Positions 8,888 through 17,328 of a DNA stretch of 64,000 nt are shown here, one piece after another (position 1 is the stretch's first letter; every line of letters starts with the position of its first letter). Where the stretch lies: contig NZ_CP066265.1 in NCBI RefSeq assembly GCF_023278085.1, positions 1,208,501-1,272,500 on the forward strand, given 5' to 3'. The translations under genes and the position numbers were made by a program. The notes below the pieces were generated by a model, which saw only the letters and a program-made list of their open reading frames with translations, was not told the origin of the DNA and ran no database searches. This DNA comes from Pseudomonas syringae (GTDB lineage Bacteria; Pseudomonadota; Gammaproteobacteria; Pseudomonadales; Pseudomonadaceae).

Positions 8888-9589
8888 TTAACCGCCCAGA
8901 TACGCATCCCGCACTTTCGGGTCGACCAACAGCTCTTCACCTGTGCCTTGCATCACCACACGGCCGTTCTCCAGCACGTAGGCGCGGTCGGCGACCTTCA
9001 GGGCCTGGTTGGCGTTTTGCTCGACCAGAAACACCGTTACCCCATCACGGCGCAGTTGTTCGACGATCTCGAAAATCTGCTGAATGATGATCGGTGCCAG
9101 GCCCAGTGAGGGCTCGTCGAGCAACAGCAGTTTGGGCTTGCTCATCAACGCACGGCCGATGGCGAGCATCTGCTGTTCGCCACCGGACATGGTGCCGCCG
9201 CGTTGATTGAAGCGTTCCTTGAGGCGCGGGAACAGGTGCAGAACCTTGTCCATCTGCTCCTGATAGTCAGCCTTTTCCGTGAAAAACCCGCCCATCGCCA
9301 GGTTTTCTTCGACCGTCAGACGCGCAAATACCCGACGGCCTTCCGGCACCACGGCAATGCTCTTGCGCATGATGATCGATGATTCCTGACCGACCAGTTC
9401 TTCGCCCATGTAACGGATGCTGCCACTGTGGGCGCGAGGTGAACCGCACAGGGTCATCAGCAGGGTGGACTTGCCAGCACCGTTGGCACCGATCAGGGTC
9501 ACGATCTCGCCCTGACGCACTTCCACGTTGACGCTGTGCAGCGCCTGGATCTTGCCGTAGAAGGTGGAAACGTTTTCGAATTGCAGCAT
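8888..9589 (-). CDS. livF: Branched-chain amino-acid ABC transporter ATPase LivF/BraG
   Basis: This 233-residue ATPase is one of two nucleotide-binding subunits of the high-affinity leucine/isoleucine/valine importer (LIV-I; BraG in P. aeruginosa). Walker A GANGAGKST is at residues 34-42, the signature is MSGGEQQ near residue 134, and Walker B LLLLDEPSLGL follows. It is the last gene of the minus-strand operon livH-livM-livG-livF. Its start at 9589 directly abuts the stop of livG, which implies translational coupling. Confidence 0.93.
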   Translation of the reverse strand: MLQFENVSTFYGKIQALHSVNVEVRQGEIVTLIGANGAGKSTLLMTLCGSPRAHSGSIRYMGEELVGQESSIIMRKSIAVVPEGRRVFARLTVEENLAMGGFFTEKADYQEQMDKVLHLFPRLKERFNQRGGTMSGGEQQMLAIGRALMSKPKLLLLDEPSLGLAPIIIQQIFEIVEQLRRDGVTVFLVEQNANQALKVADRAYVLENGRVVMQGTGEELLVDPKVRDAYLGG

Positions 9590-10357
9590 TTACGCTTCCC
9601 CCAGGTAGGCTTTGATCACGTCAGGATTGTCGCGAATCTGTTCCGGTGTGCCGTCCGCCAGTGGTGTGCCCTGATTGATCACGACGATGTGGTCGGAAAT
9701 GCTCATCACCAGTTTCATGTCGTGCTCGATCAACAGCACGGTGGCGTCGTGATCATTGCGCAGCACGCCGATCAGCGCTTTCAGATCGTCGGTCTCTCTG
9801 GGGTTCAGGCCGGCAGCCGGTTCGTCGAGCATCAGGATGCGCGGGCGGGTCATCATGCAGCGGGCAATTTCCAGCCGGCGCTGCTGACCGTAGGCCAGTG
9901 TTCCGGCAGGACGGTTGGCGAACTCCCGCAGGTTGACGGCTTCCAGCCAGTACTCGGCGTACTCCATGGCTTCGCGTTCGCTGCGGCGGAACGCCGGGGT
10001 CTTGAACAGGCCGGACAGGAAGTTGGTGTTCAAATGCCGATGCTGGGCAACCAGCAGGTTTTCCACGGCAGTCATTTCCTTGAACAGGCGCACGTTCTGA
10101 AAGGTGCGTACCACGCCCTTGCGAGCGATCTGGTGACCGGCGAGGCCCTGAATCGGCTCGCCGTCCAGCAGAATGGTGCCGGCGCTGGGCCGGTAGAAAC
10201 CGGTCAGGCAGTTGAAGACCGTGGTCTTGCCCGCGCCGTTAGGGCCGATCATCGACACGACCTGCCCTTTGTTGACGGTCAGGGCAACGCCGTTGACCGC
10301 CAGCAGACCGCCGAAACGCATGCTCAAGCCCGTGGCTTGCAGTAATGGGCGGCTCAT
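9590..10357 (-). CDS. livG: Branched-chain amino-acid ABC transporter ATPase LivG/BraF
   Basis: The second ATPase of the LIV-I importer, 255 residues. Walker A is GPNGAGKT in [17 protein letters not shown], Walker B is [13 protein letters not shown], and the signature is the degenerate [13 protein letters not shown] usual in LivG. The C-terminal extension ([18 protein letters not shown]) is typical of the LivG/LivF pair. The start overlaps the livM stop by four bases and the end abuts livF. It acts at the cytoplasmic face with LivF to power LivH/LivM. Confidence 0.93.
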   Translation of the reverse strand: MSRPLLQATGLSMRFGGLLAVNGVALTVNKGQVVSMIGPNGAGKTTVFNCLTGFYRPSAGTILLDGEPIQGLAGHQIARKGVVRTFQNVRLFKEMTAVENLLVAQHRHLNTNFLSGLFKTPAFRRSEREAMEYAEYWLEAVNLREFANRPAGTLAYGQQRRLEIARCMMTRPRILMLDEPAAGLNPRETDDLKALIGVLRNDHDATVLLIEHDMKLVMSISDHIVVINQGTPLADGTPEQIRDNPDVIKAYLGEA

Positions 10358-11619
10358 TTTGGCAGCTCCGCTTTCAATTTCATTTCAGGGCGTTGCATCG
10401 GCAGGAAGCCCTGTGGACGCCAGATCATCATCAGCACCATCAGCGCGCCGAACATCAGCATGCGGTAGTCGCTGAATTCACGCATCAGCTCAGGCAACAG
10501 GATCATCACGATGGCCGCCAGAATCACGCCCAGTTGCGAGCCCATACCGCCCAGCACGACGATGGCCAGAATGATTGCCGACTCGATGAAGGTGAACGAT
10601 TCCGGGGTGATCAGACCCTGGCGCGCGGCAAAGAAGCTGCCTGCGAAACCTGCGAAGGCTGCGCCGAGGGTGAACGCCGAGAGTTTGATCACGGTAGGGT
10701 TCAGGCCCAGTGCGCGGCAGGCGATTTCGTCTTCACGCAATGCTTCCCAGGCCCGGCCGATCGGCATGCGCAGCAGGCGATTGATGACGAACAGTGCGGC
10801 CAGCGCCAGGAGCAGGGCGATCAGGTAGAGGAAGATGACCTTATTGATCGAGTTGTACGGCAGGCCGAAGTACTCATGGAAGGTCTGCATGCCTTCGGCA
10901 GCCTTGCGCTCGAAGGTCAGGCCGAAGAAGGTCGGCTTTTCGATGTTGCTGATGCCGTTCGGGCCGCCGGTGATCTCGGTCAGGTTACGCAGGAAGATCC
11001 GGATGATCTCGCCGAACCCGAGGGTCACGATGGCCAGGTAGTCACCGCGCAGGCGCAACACCGGAAAGCCCAGCAGGAACCCGAACAGTGCTGCCATCAA
11101 CCCCGCAATCGGCAGGCAGATCCAGAAACCGAGCCCGTAGTAGTGCGACAGCAGCGCGTAGCTGTAGGCACCGACCGCATAAAAGCCCACGTAGCCAAGA
11201 TCGAGCAGGCCCGCCAGCCCGACCACGATGTTCAGGCCGAGGCCGAGCATCACGTAGATCAGGATCAGCGTCGCAATGTCCACCGCGCCGCGGGACCCGA
11301 AGAATGGCCAGATGAATGCCAGCACGATCAGCGCTGCCAGGCCCCAGCGTTGGGTTTTCGGCTGGGTCAGGAAATCGCTGGTCTTTTGCGGGATCAGCGG
11401 TTTTTCGGAGCCGCGACGCATGCCGCTGATCTGCTCGGCAAACAGCACGCGCAGAAACAGCAGAACCGAACACACGGCAATGATGGTCAGGGTCAGCGGG
11501 CTGGCATTCTGCACTTGCAGCGTAACGCCGGAGAACGCCAGCTTCAGGCCGAACACCGGGTAGGCCACAGCCCAGACCAATGCGGCGCTGAACAGCGCCT
11601 GTTTGAAAGACTTGCTCAT
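10354..11619 (-). CDS. livM: Branched-chain amino-acid ABC transporter permease LivM/BraE
   Basis: A 421-residue inner-membrane permease of the LIV-I system with many hydrophobic segments. The first ~100 residues, with two helices and a short cytoplasmic stretch, are the N-terminal extension common in pseudomonad LivM. The EAA-like loop is in [21 protein letters not shown], the coupling segment that contacts the ATPases. Its start overlaps the livH stop by four bases and it overlaps livG by four, so the operon is tightly coupled. Confidence 0.92.
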   Translation of the reverse strand: MSKSFKQALFSAALVWAVAYPVFGLKLAFSGVTLQVQNASPLTLTIIAVCSVLLFLRVLFAEQISGMRRGSEKPLIPQKTSDFLTQPKTQRWGLAALIVLAFIWPFFGSRGAVDIATLILIYVMLGLGLNIVVGLAGLLDLGYVGFYAVGAYSYALLSHYYGLGFWICLPIAGLMAALFGFLLGFPVLRLRGDYLAIVTLGFGEIIRIFLRNLTEITGGPNGISNIEKPTFFGLTFERKAAEGMQTFHEYFGLPYNSINKVIFLYLIALLLALAALFVINRLLRMPIGRAWEALREDEIACRALGLNPTVIKLSAFTLGAAFAGFAGSFFAARQGLITPESFTFIESAIILAIVVLGGMGSQLGVILAAIVMILLPELMREFSDYRMLMFGALMVLMMIWRPQGFLPMQRPEMKLKAELPK

Positions 11620-12539
11620 ACTTTCTCAACCTCCGGACGACCCAGAATACCGGTCGGTCGGAACAGCAGCACCAGGACCAGCAGGCCGAAAGCCACGACG
11701 TCCTTGTACTGGTCACCAAAAATGTCGGCGCCGAAGGCTTCGGCGACGCCCAGCACCAGGCCACCGAGCACGGCGCCCGGAATCGAACCGATACCGCCCA
11801 GTACCGCAGCCGTGAAGGCTTTCAGGCCGACGAGGAAACCGGCGTTGGGGTTGATTACGCCGTACTGCATGCTCAGCAGCATGGCGGCGACGGCAGCCAG
11901 CGCCGCCCCGACCACGAAAGTCAGGGCGATGATGTTGTTGGTGTTGATCCCCAGCAGGTTGGCCATCTTCATGTCTTCGGCGCAGGCGCGGCAGGCGCGG
12001 CCCATGCGCGAGCGGGAAATGAACAGGGTCAGGCCGGTCATGGCCAGCAGGGTGACGACAAACACCACGATCTGCATGTAGGAAATCAGCACTTCCTGCG
12101 AACCACCGGGCCCGAACGACAGGCTGCCGGGCAGCAGGTTGGGAATGGCAAAGTTGCCGGAACCCTGGGAAAGCTGAACCGAGTTCTGCAGGAAGATCGA
12201 CATGCCGATCGCAGAAATCAGTGGAATCAGACGGTTGCTGTTGCGCAACGGGCGGTAGGCTACGCGCTCGATGCTGTATCCGTATGCGCTGGTCACGATG
12301 ATGGCTGCGGCAAAACCGGCAATCATCAGCAACGGCAGGCTGTGAATCCCCAGCATCGCCAGACCGGCGAGTGCCATGAAAGCAACATAGGAACCGATCA
12401 TGTACACCTCGCCGTGGGCGAAGTTGATCATTCCGATGATGCCGTAGACCATCGTGTATCCGATGGCGATCAATGCATATGTACTGCCAATGGTCAGGCC
12501 ATTGACCAGTTGCTGCATGTAGTGGAATAACTCGGGCAT
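11616..12539 (-). CDS. livH: Branched-chain amino-acid ABC transporter permease LivH/BraD
   Basis: A 307-residue inner-membrane permease, partner of LivM in the LIV-I importer. It starts with [33 protein letters not shown], the family hallmark, seen near residues 11-44. The coupling segment is [20 protein letters not shown]. It is the first gene after the braC-livH gap, which holds a hairpin that may set lower expression of the membrane part relative to the binding protein. Confidence 0.93.
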   Translation of the reverse strand: MPELFHYMQQLVNGLTIGSTYALIAIGYTMVYGIIGMINFAHGEVYMIGSYVAFMALAGLAMLGIHSLPLLMIAGFAAAIIVTSAYGYSIERVAYRPLRNSNRLIPLISAIGMSIFLQNSVQLSQGSGNFAIPNLLPGSLSFGPGGSQEVLISYMQIVVFVVTLLAMTGLTLFISRSRMGRACRACAEDMKMANLLGINTNNIIALTFVVGAALAAVAAMLLSMQYGVINPNAGFLVGLKAFTAAVLGGIGSIPGAVLGGLVLGVAEAFGADIFGDQYKDVVAFGLLVLVLLFRPTGILGRPEVEKV

Positions 12540-12708
12540 TTACCGCGCTCCTAAAAACCTGATCTGCATTTCTCTGCATCGAGCCGGATCGCATTCTGTC
12601 GATGCGTTGCTCGTGACGCTGTCAGAGAACCGCTGGTAACGGTTTTAAGATTTTCAGGGGGCTTCGTTGCGCAGTTCTGTTTTCAGAGGGTGCGAACGGG
12701 CCGGGATT

Positions 12709-12743
12709 TGTAAAACAAAGCCCACTGCACAGGCAGTGGGCTT
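12709..12743 (-). terminator. Hairpin between braC and livH (attenuator-like)
   Basis: The stem CCCACTGC/GCAGTGGG (12721-12728 and 12733-12740) with loop ACAG is followed on the minus strand by CTTTGTTTTAC. It lies just after the braC stop and before livH, so it would stop most transcripts after braC. This is the usual arrangement that keeps binding protein in excess over permease. Confidence 0.75.
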
Positions 12744-12762
12744 CGAGGGTTAAAGCAGCAGC

Positions 12763-13887
12763 TTATTTGGCAGCTTCGGTCTTGGGCTTGCCGAAGTGCC
12801 ACTCGTAGACCACGAACTGGAAGTTCTTCAGGTCGCCCTTGGCGTCATAGCTCAGGTCGCCCATTGGCGTCTTGAAGCTACCGGCATGGATGGCGGCTGC
12901 CACCTTGGTGGTGTCTTCTGACTTGGCGGCAGTGATGCCGTCAGCAATAACCTGCACGGCAGAGTAGGACGGGTAAACGAACGGGCCGCTCGGGTCCTGT
13001 TTCTTGGCTTTGAAGGCTTCGGTCAGTGCCTGGTTGGCCGGGTCCTGATCAAAGGATTTCGGCAGGGTGACCAGCAGGCCTTCGGAAGCTTCGCCGGCGA
13101 TTTGCGAGATGGACTCGTTGCCGACGCCTTCAGGACCCATGAACTTGGCGTTCAGGCCTTTTTCCTTGGACTGGCGCAGGATCTGGCCCAGCTCAGGGTG
13201 GTAGCCGCCGTAGTAGACGAAGTCGACGTTGGCCTGTTTGAGCTTGGCGATCAGCGACGAGAAGTCCTTGTCGCCAGCGTTGATGCCTTCGAACAGCGCG
13301 ACCTTGACGCCTTTGGCTTCGAGGGTTTGCTTGACTGCCGTCGCGATACCTTCGCCGTATTGCTGCTTGTCATGGATGACAGCAACGATTTTCGGCTTGG
13401 CGACGTCGGCAATGTAGTTGCCTGCGGCCGGGCCCTGGGCGCTGTCGAGACCGATGGTACGGAACACCAGTTTGTAACCGCGCGCGGTGATTTCCGGGCT
13501 GGTGGCGGCTGGGGTCACCATGATAATGCCTTCGTCTTCATAGACGTCGGACGCAGGTTGAGCGGAGCTGGAGCAGAGGTGACCGACTACGTATTTCACG
13601 CCGTCGTTGACCACTTTGTTGGCGACTGCAACGGCCTGTTTCGGATCGCAGGCGTCATCATATTCGACGGCTTCGAGCTGCTTGCCATCCACGCCGCCTT
13701 TGGCGTTGATCTGCTCGATCGCCATTCTGGCGCCGTTGAACTGCATGGTGCCGTATTCGGCAACCGGACCGGTTTTAGGGCCGGCGATGCCGATCTTGAT
13801 GGTGTCAGCTGCGAACGAATGGCTGGCAACCCCTGCGATAACCAGTGCGGCAAACAGCCTGGACAGCTTATTAGTACCCTTAGTCAT
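12763..13887 (-). CDS. braC: Branched-chain amino-acid ABC transporter substrate-binding protein BraC
   Basis: A 374-residue periplasmic binding protein for leucine, isoleucine, valine and related amino acids. It has a signal peptide with LFAALVIAGVASHSFA and likely cleavage after AFA-ADT. The mature start DTIKIGIAGPKTGPVAEYG and the paired cysteines at about residues 84 and 109 (DDACDPK, VVGHLCSSS) are typical of LIV-binding proteins. The open frame extends upstream to 14082, but the ATG at 13887 has GGAG five bases before it and begins the signal peptide. It is the first gene of the import operon. Confidence 0.95.
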   Translation of the reverse strand: MTKGTNKLSRLFAALVIAGVASHSFAADTIKIGIAGPKTGPVAEYGTMQFNGARMAIEQINAKGGVDGKQLEAVEYDDACDPKQAVAVANKVVNDGVKYVVGHLCSSSAQPASDVYEDEGIIMVTPAATSPEITARGYKLVFRTIGLDSAQGPAAGNYIADVAKPKIVAVIHDKQQYGEGIATAVKQTLEAKGVKVALFEGINAGDKDFSSLIAKLKQANVDFVYYGGYHPELGQILRQSKEKGLNAKFMGPEGVGNESISQIAGEASEGLLVTLPKSFDQDPANQALTEAFKAKKQDPSGPFVYPSYSAVQVIADGITAAKSEDTTKVAAAIHAGSFKTPMGDLSYDAKGDLKNFQFVVYEWHFGKPKTEAAK

Positions 13888-14216
13888 GATGCTCCACTCT
13901 TGCGTTGTAGTTTTTATAATCCTGATGGCCAAGGCTTCAGGACCGGATTCGGTCACCGGTTTTCCTGCACGCCGCCAACTGTACCGGAACAGTTTAGAGC
14001 GCTGCTCGTTGGCTTGGAAAGCCGGGCGTTCAGGGACAAACCGATGCGTGTCGCTTAATCGAAAGAAAGTTACAGAATCCAACCGCTTGAGTGTCCGAAA
14101 TCACTTCAGATCCATTAAGGTTATCTGCACTTCCCTGCGACTAATCAGCTGCTTCCGGGTTTTTCCCTGAAAGGGTCGGCGCTATCATTGGGCCGATTTC
14201 CTTTCTGGTGAAACCC
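13888..14216. other. Intergenic region between divergent braC and DUF2288 genes
   Basis: About 330 bases that must carry both divergent promoters. I see no repeat, RNA gene or clear operator. The minus-strand frame running through it is continuous with braC but has no initiation signal or signal-peptide logic. Confidence 0.5.
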
Positions 14217-14522
14217 ATGACGCAAGAACCTAGCACCCTCTATGCCAAACTGCTCGGCGAAACCGCTTCTATTGCCTGGACTGAATTGCAACCATTCTTT
14301 GCCAAGGGTGCCCTGTTGTGGGTCGAGGCGCCGCTGGATCTGATCGAAGTCGCCGAGGCAGTGGCCGAAAATGATGCAGCCAGGGTGTCTGCGTGGCTGG
14401 CCGACGGGCGCGTTGGCAAGGTGTCAGAAACCAAGGCGCTTGAGCTGGTGGAGACTGATCCGCTGCTATGGGCGGTGGTGGTGGCACCTTGGGTTTTGAT
14501 TCAAAACAGGGCGTCCGACTGA
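14217..14522 (+). CDS. DUF2288 family protein
   Basis: A 101-residue acidic protein of the DUF2288 family, common and uncharacterised in gammaproteobacteria. The sequence SIAWTELQPFFAKGALLWV followed by LDLIEVAEAVAENDAARV matches the family pattern as I recall it. There is no signal peptide or membrane segment, so it is cytosolic. I chose the ATG at 14217 over the in-frame GTG at 14208. Convergent with the MHYT-GGDEF-EAL gene. Confidence 0.75.
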   Translation: MTQEPSTLYAKLLGETASIAWTELQPFFAKGALLWVEAPLDLIEVAEAVAENDAARVSAWLADGRVGKVSETKALELVETDPLLWAVVVAPWVLIQNRASD

Positions 14523-14647
14523 AGGCTGCACTTTTAAGGTGCCTGAAGGTTTGCCGGATTGGGTGGGAAGGTAACCGTCGAGGTGTTCGGGTAGCGCATG
14601 ACCACACATTACGCACAGGCGCGCACCACGCCTTGTCGGATGATTAC

Positions 14648-16960
14648 TCAGTCTTTGGCGCGTGTTCGCTGCGCACGTGGTGTCCTGAAGGCGGGCAGGG
14701 CATCACTCTGTGGCGATTCAGCGAAAAAATCCATCGCTTGCTGGTTGTCGATCTCTGCTTCTGGTGTAGCCCGCGCCGGCGCTGAAGGCTGGAGTCTTTC
14801 CGGGACAGGCTGGTTCATTTGCCTGACCAGCGACAGCATACGTTCAAGTGGCTGCGGAGTGCTGAACAGATAGCCCTGCACGTAATCACTGCCAAACTTG
14901 CTCAGAAATTCCAGTTGTGCAGGGGTTTCCACGCCTTCGGTGACCACTTTCAGGCGCAGCGTATGCGCCATGACGATAATCGCCTGGACGATCTCCATGT
15001 CCTGCGGAGACTTGGGGATATCGACGATGAATGAACGGTCGATTTTCAGCGTGTCCAGAGGCAGACGTTTGAGGTAGGCCAGCGATGAGTAGCCGGTGCC
15101 GAAATCGTCGATCGACAGCGAAACCCCGAGGCTGCGAATCTGCTTGAGCATCAGGATGGTGTTGCTGATATTGCCCATCAGGGCGTTTTCGGTCACTTCC
15201 AGTTCCAGTCGGCCGGGGGCGACGTTGGCGTCGGCCAGCGCGTGTTCGACTTCTTCTACCAGTTCGTCGCGGCCCAGATTGAGCGCTGAACAGTTCACGG
15301 CGATGATCAGTTCGTCGAGGCCTTCCTGGCGTAAGGTGCCCAGATCATGGCAGGCACGGCGCAGCACCCAGTTATCCAGCTCGGCAATCAGGCCGTTGGC
15401 CTCGGCGATGCCGATGAACCGATCCGGCACCAGCAGACCGTGCTGCGGATGATTCCAGCGTACCAGTGCTTCCAGCTTGGCAATGTGGCCGGTGCGCAGG
15501 TCGACGATAGGCTGGTAATACACTTGAAGGCCGGTCTCTTCGCGCAAGGCGCTGCGCAGTTCTTCTTCCAGGTGCAGCTCCATGCTGGCCTTGGTTTTCA
15601 GGTCCGGGCTGAAGAAATTGACCCTGTTGCGCCCGGCACCTTTGGACTGATACAGCGCCAGGTCGGCATGTTTGAGCAGTTCGTCGCAGGTGACGCCATC
15701 ACGAGGGAACACGGCGATGCCGATGCTGGTGGTCATGACCATGCGTCTTCCTGCAAGGGCGATGGTTTCCTTCATTTTCTGCATGACCCGATGCGCCAGA
15801 TGCCGCGCCTCTTCGTAGTCGGGAATGCTCAGCAAGATGCAGAATTCATCGCCACCAAAGCGCGCCACCACGTCCTGCACGCGCGTCGCACTGCGAATGC
15901 GTTCGGCGATGACCTTGAGCAGCTCGTCACCGGCATCGTGACCTAGGCTGTCGTTGATGCGCTTGAAGTGGTCGATGTCGAGAAACATCACGGCAAGCAT
16001 GCCGTTGCCGAGGGTGTGCTCCAACAGTTTCTCGGCAAATATCTGATTGAAGCCGCGGCGGTTGATCAGATTGGTCAGCGGGTCATAATGCGCCACTTGC
16101 TGCAGCGAGACGCGCGCCTGATCCAGCTGGCTGAGGAGGGCGTTGACCCGTTGCAGGTCATGCTCCTTGCTTTGCAGCTTCTTGTCGGCCATGGCTGCGC
16201 TGATGCTCCCGGCGATGATCAGCAGCGTGATGACGGCGATGGTCAGCCCCAGTTGCTGGCTGTTCCCGGTGCTGGGAGTCGACAGTTCCGAGCCTGCGGG
16301 CATGACCAGTCGTAACGCTTTCATACCCATCAGGTGCATGGTCAGCAAGCCGGCACCCAGCAACAGGCTGACGCCGTAACGAAACATCTGGTGGAACATG
16401 CCGCTGTGTTGACGCAGATGCCGCGCCAGTGTCAGCAGTGCGATGCTGGAAAGGAGGGCAACCAGTATCGACAGCGAGAACATCCGTGGTTCGTAGTATT
16501 GCGTGGCGGCCGAGCGCATCGCAGACATGCCGAGGTAGTGCATGACGCTGATACCGATCCCCATCACCACCGAACTGAGCAGGCAGTTTTTGATGCTCAG
16601 GGTCGGCAAGGTCAATGCTCTCATTGCAATCAGTGCAGTCAGCAGCACGATCAGCAATGAAACCAGCGTGACGGTCAGGTCATAAGACAGCGCCAGCGGG
16701 GCCTGAAATGCCAGCATACTGATAAAGTGCATGGCCCATACGCCGCCGGCCAGACACAGCGCACCCAGGGCTTTCCACAGGCGACGGCTTTTGACGGCTT
16801 CGACGTGAATGACCCGGTCGGCAATGTCCAGTGTGGCAAAGCACGCAGCGCAGGCCACTCCGTATGCCAGCGCCACGAGAAATATGTTGTGACTACAGTC
16901 GATCAGCAGTTGCCCGTCCGCTGGAAAGCCAGCAAACATGTTTAAACCCAGCCACTCCAT
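14648..16960 (-). CDS. MHYT-GGDEF-EAL membrane c-di-GMP enzyme (MucR-like architecture)
   Basis: A 770-residue inner-membrane protein. The seven-helix MHYT sensor (residues 1-260) carries three motif copies, MHFISM 77-82, MHYLGM 140-145 and MHLMGM 208-213, proposed in this family to bind copper for gas or redox sensing. The diguanylate cyclase domain has intact GGDEF at 369-373 with the inhibitory-site RVQD at 360-363, exactly five residues before it. The phosphodiesterase domain has EAL at 497-499, DDFGTGYSS at 618-626 and later TEGVET and QGYLFS blocks. All expected catalytic residues for making and degrading c-di-GMP appear present. P. aeruginosa MucR and NbdA share this domain order; MucR promotes alginate synthesis. 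Assignment to either is not claimed. Confidence 0.92.
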   Translation of the reverse strand: MEWLGLNMFAGFPADGQLLIDCSHNIFLVALAYGVACAACFATLDIADRVIHVEAVKSRRLWKALGALCLAGGVWAMHFISMLAFQAPLALSYDLTVTLVSLLIVLLTALIAMRALTLPTLSIKNCLLSSVVMGIGISVMHYLGMSAMRSAATQYYEPRMFSLSILVALLSSIALLTLARHLRQHSGMFHQMFRYGVSLLLGAGLLTMHLMGMKALRLVMPAGSELSTPSTGNSQQLGLTIAVITLLIIAGSISAAMADKKLQSKEHDLQRVNALLSQLDQARVSLQQVAHYDPLTNLINRRGFNQIFAEKLLEHTLGNGMLAVMFLDIDHFKRINDSLGHDAGDELLKVIAERIRSATRVQDVVARFGGDEFCILLSIPDYEEARHLAHRVMQKMKETIALAGRRMVMTTSIGIAVFPRDGVTCDELLKHADLALYQSKGAGRNRVNFFSPDLKTKASMELHLEEELRSALREETGLQVYYQPIVDLRTGHIAKLEALVRWNHPQHGLLVPDRFIGIAEANGLIAELDNWVLRRACHDLGTLRQEGLDELIIAVNCSALNLGRDELVEEVEHALADANVAPGRLELEVTENALMGNISNTILMLKQIRSLGVSLSIDDFGTGYSSLAYLKRLPLDTLKIDRSFIVDIPKSPQDMEIVQAIIVMAHTLRLKVVTEGVETPAQLEFLSKFGSDYVQGYLFSTPQPLERMLSLVRQMNQPVPERLQPSAPARATPEAEIDNQQAMDFFAESPQSDALPAFRTPRAQRTRAKD

Positions 16961-17171
16961 AGCGTGCCCTATGTGTTCACTACAGGGCGCCGGGGCTTGA
17001 AACCCGGCGATCTAAGGTGAGTATAGAAGCTGTTTTCATCCTGCCAATGCGGAAGGTGCTAATTTGGCATCAAAGTGATGGCCGGTGCTTTTGGCGCCAT
17101 TAAAGTAGGTCGCCGAGGGGCGAAAATGGGGCTCGAGTCGGGCCTGAATTTTTCTGATATCGCAGAACCGT

Positions 17172-17221
17172 GTGACGCGGAGCGTCACGAAATGCATTAC
17201 CACGCGGAGCGTGGGAACGAT
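17172..17221. repeat. Dispersed palindromic repeat, complete copy
   Basis: GTGACGCGGAGCGTCAC at 17172-17188 followed by CCACGCGGAGCGTGG at 17200-17214 and GAACGA. Same order and spacing as the copy at 8787-8836. Confidence 0.85.
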
Positions 17222-17247
17222 AGACACTGCGTTCAGGCTGCAGCTTT

Positions 17248-17307
17248 GTGACGCGGAGCTTCACCCCCTGCATGCCAACGCGGCGCATTGGCATGCAGGG
17301 GGTGAAG
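17248..17307. repeat. Long perfect hairpin 3' of rapA, fused to a repeat remnant
   Basis: The arms 17259-17278 and 17288-17307 are perfectly complementary over 20 bases, with the nine-base loop CGCGGCGCA. A repeat remnant (GTGACGCGGAGC) leads into the left arm. It lies 21 bases beyond the rapA stop and could protect the rapA mRNA 3' end. No T-run follows on either strand, so it is not a classical terminator. Confidence 0.8.
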
Positions 17308-17328
17308 GGGTTCAGGCGCTCAGGACCT

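Larger units (their letters stand above)
16961..17328. other. Intergenic region holding repeats between rapA and the MHYT gene
   Basis: This gap lies upstream of the minus-strand MHYT gene and downstream of the minus-strand rapA. It holds one complete dispersed palindromic repeat at 17172-17221 and a long perfect hairpin at 17259-17307, listed separately. The promoter of the MHYT gene should be in 16961-17100; I cannot single it out. Confidence 0.55.

Noticed and set aside
10345..12081. 578-codon frame antisense to livM/livH
   Set aside because: Complement of two membrane permease genes; no independent support.
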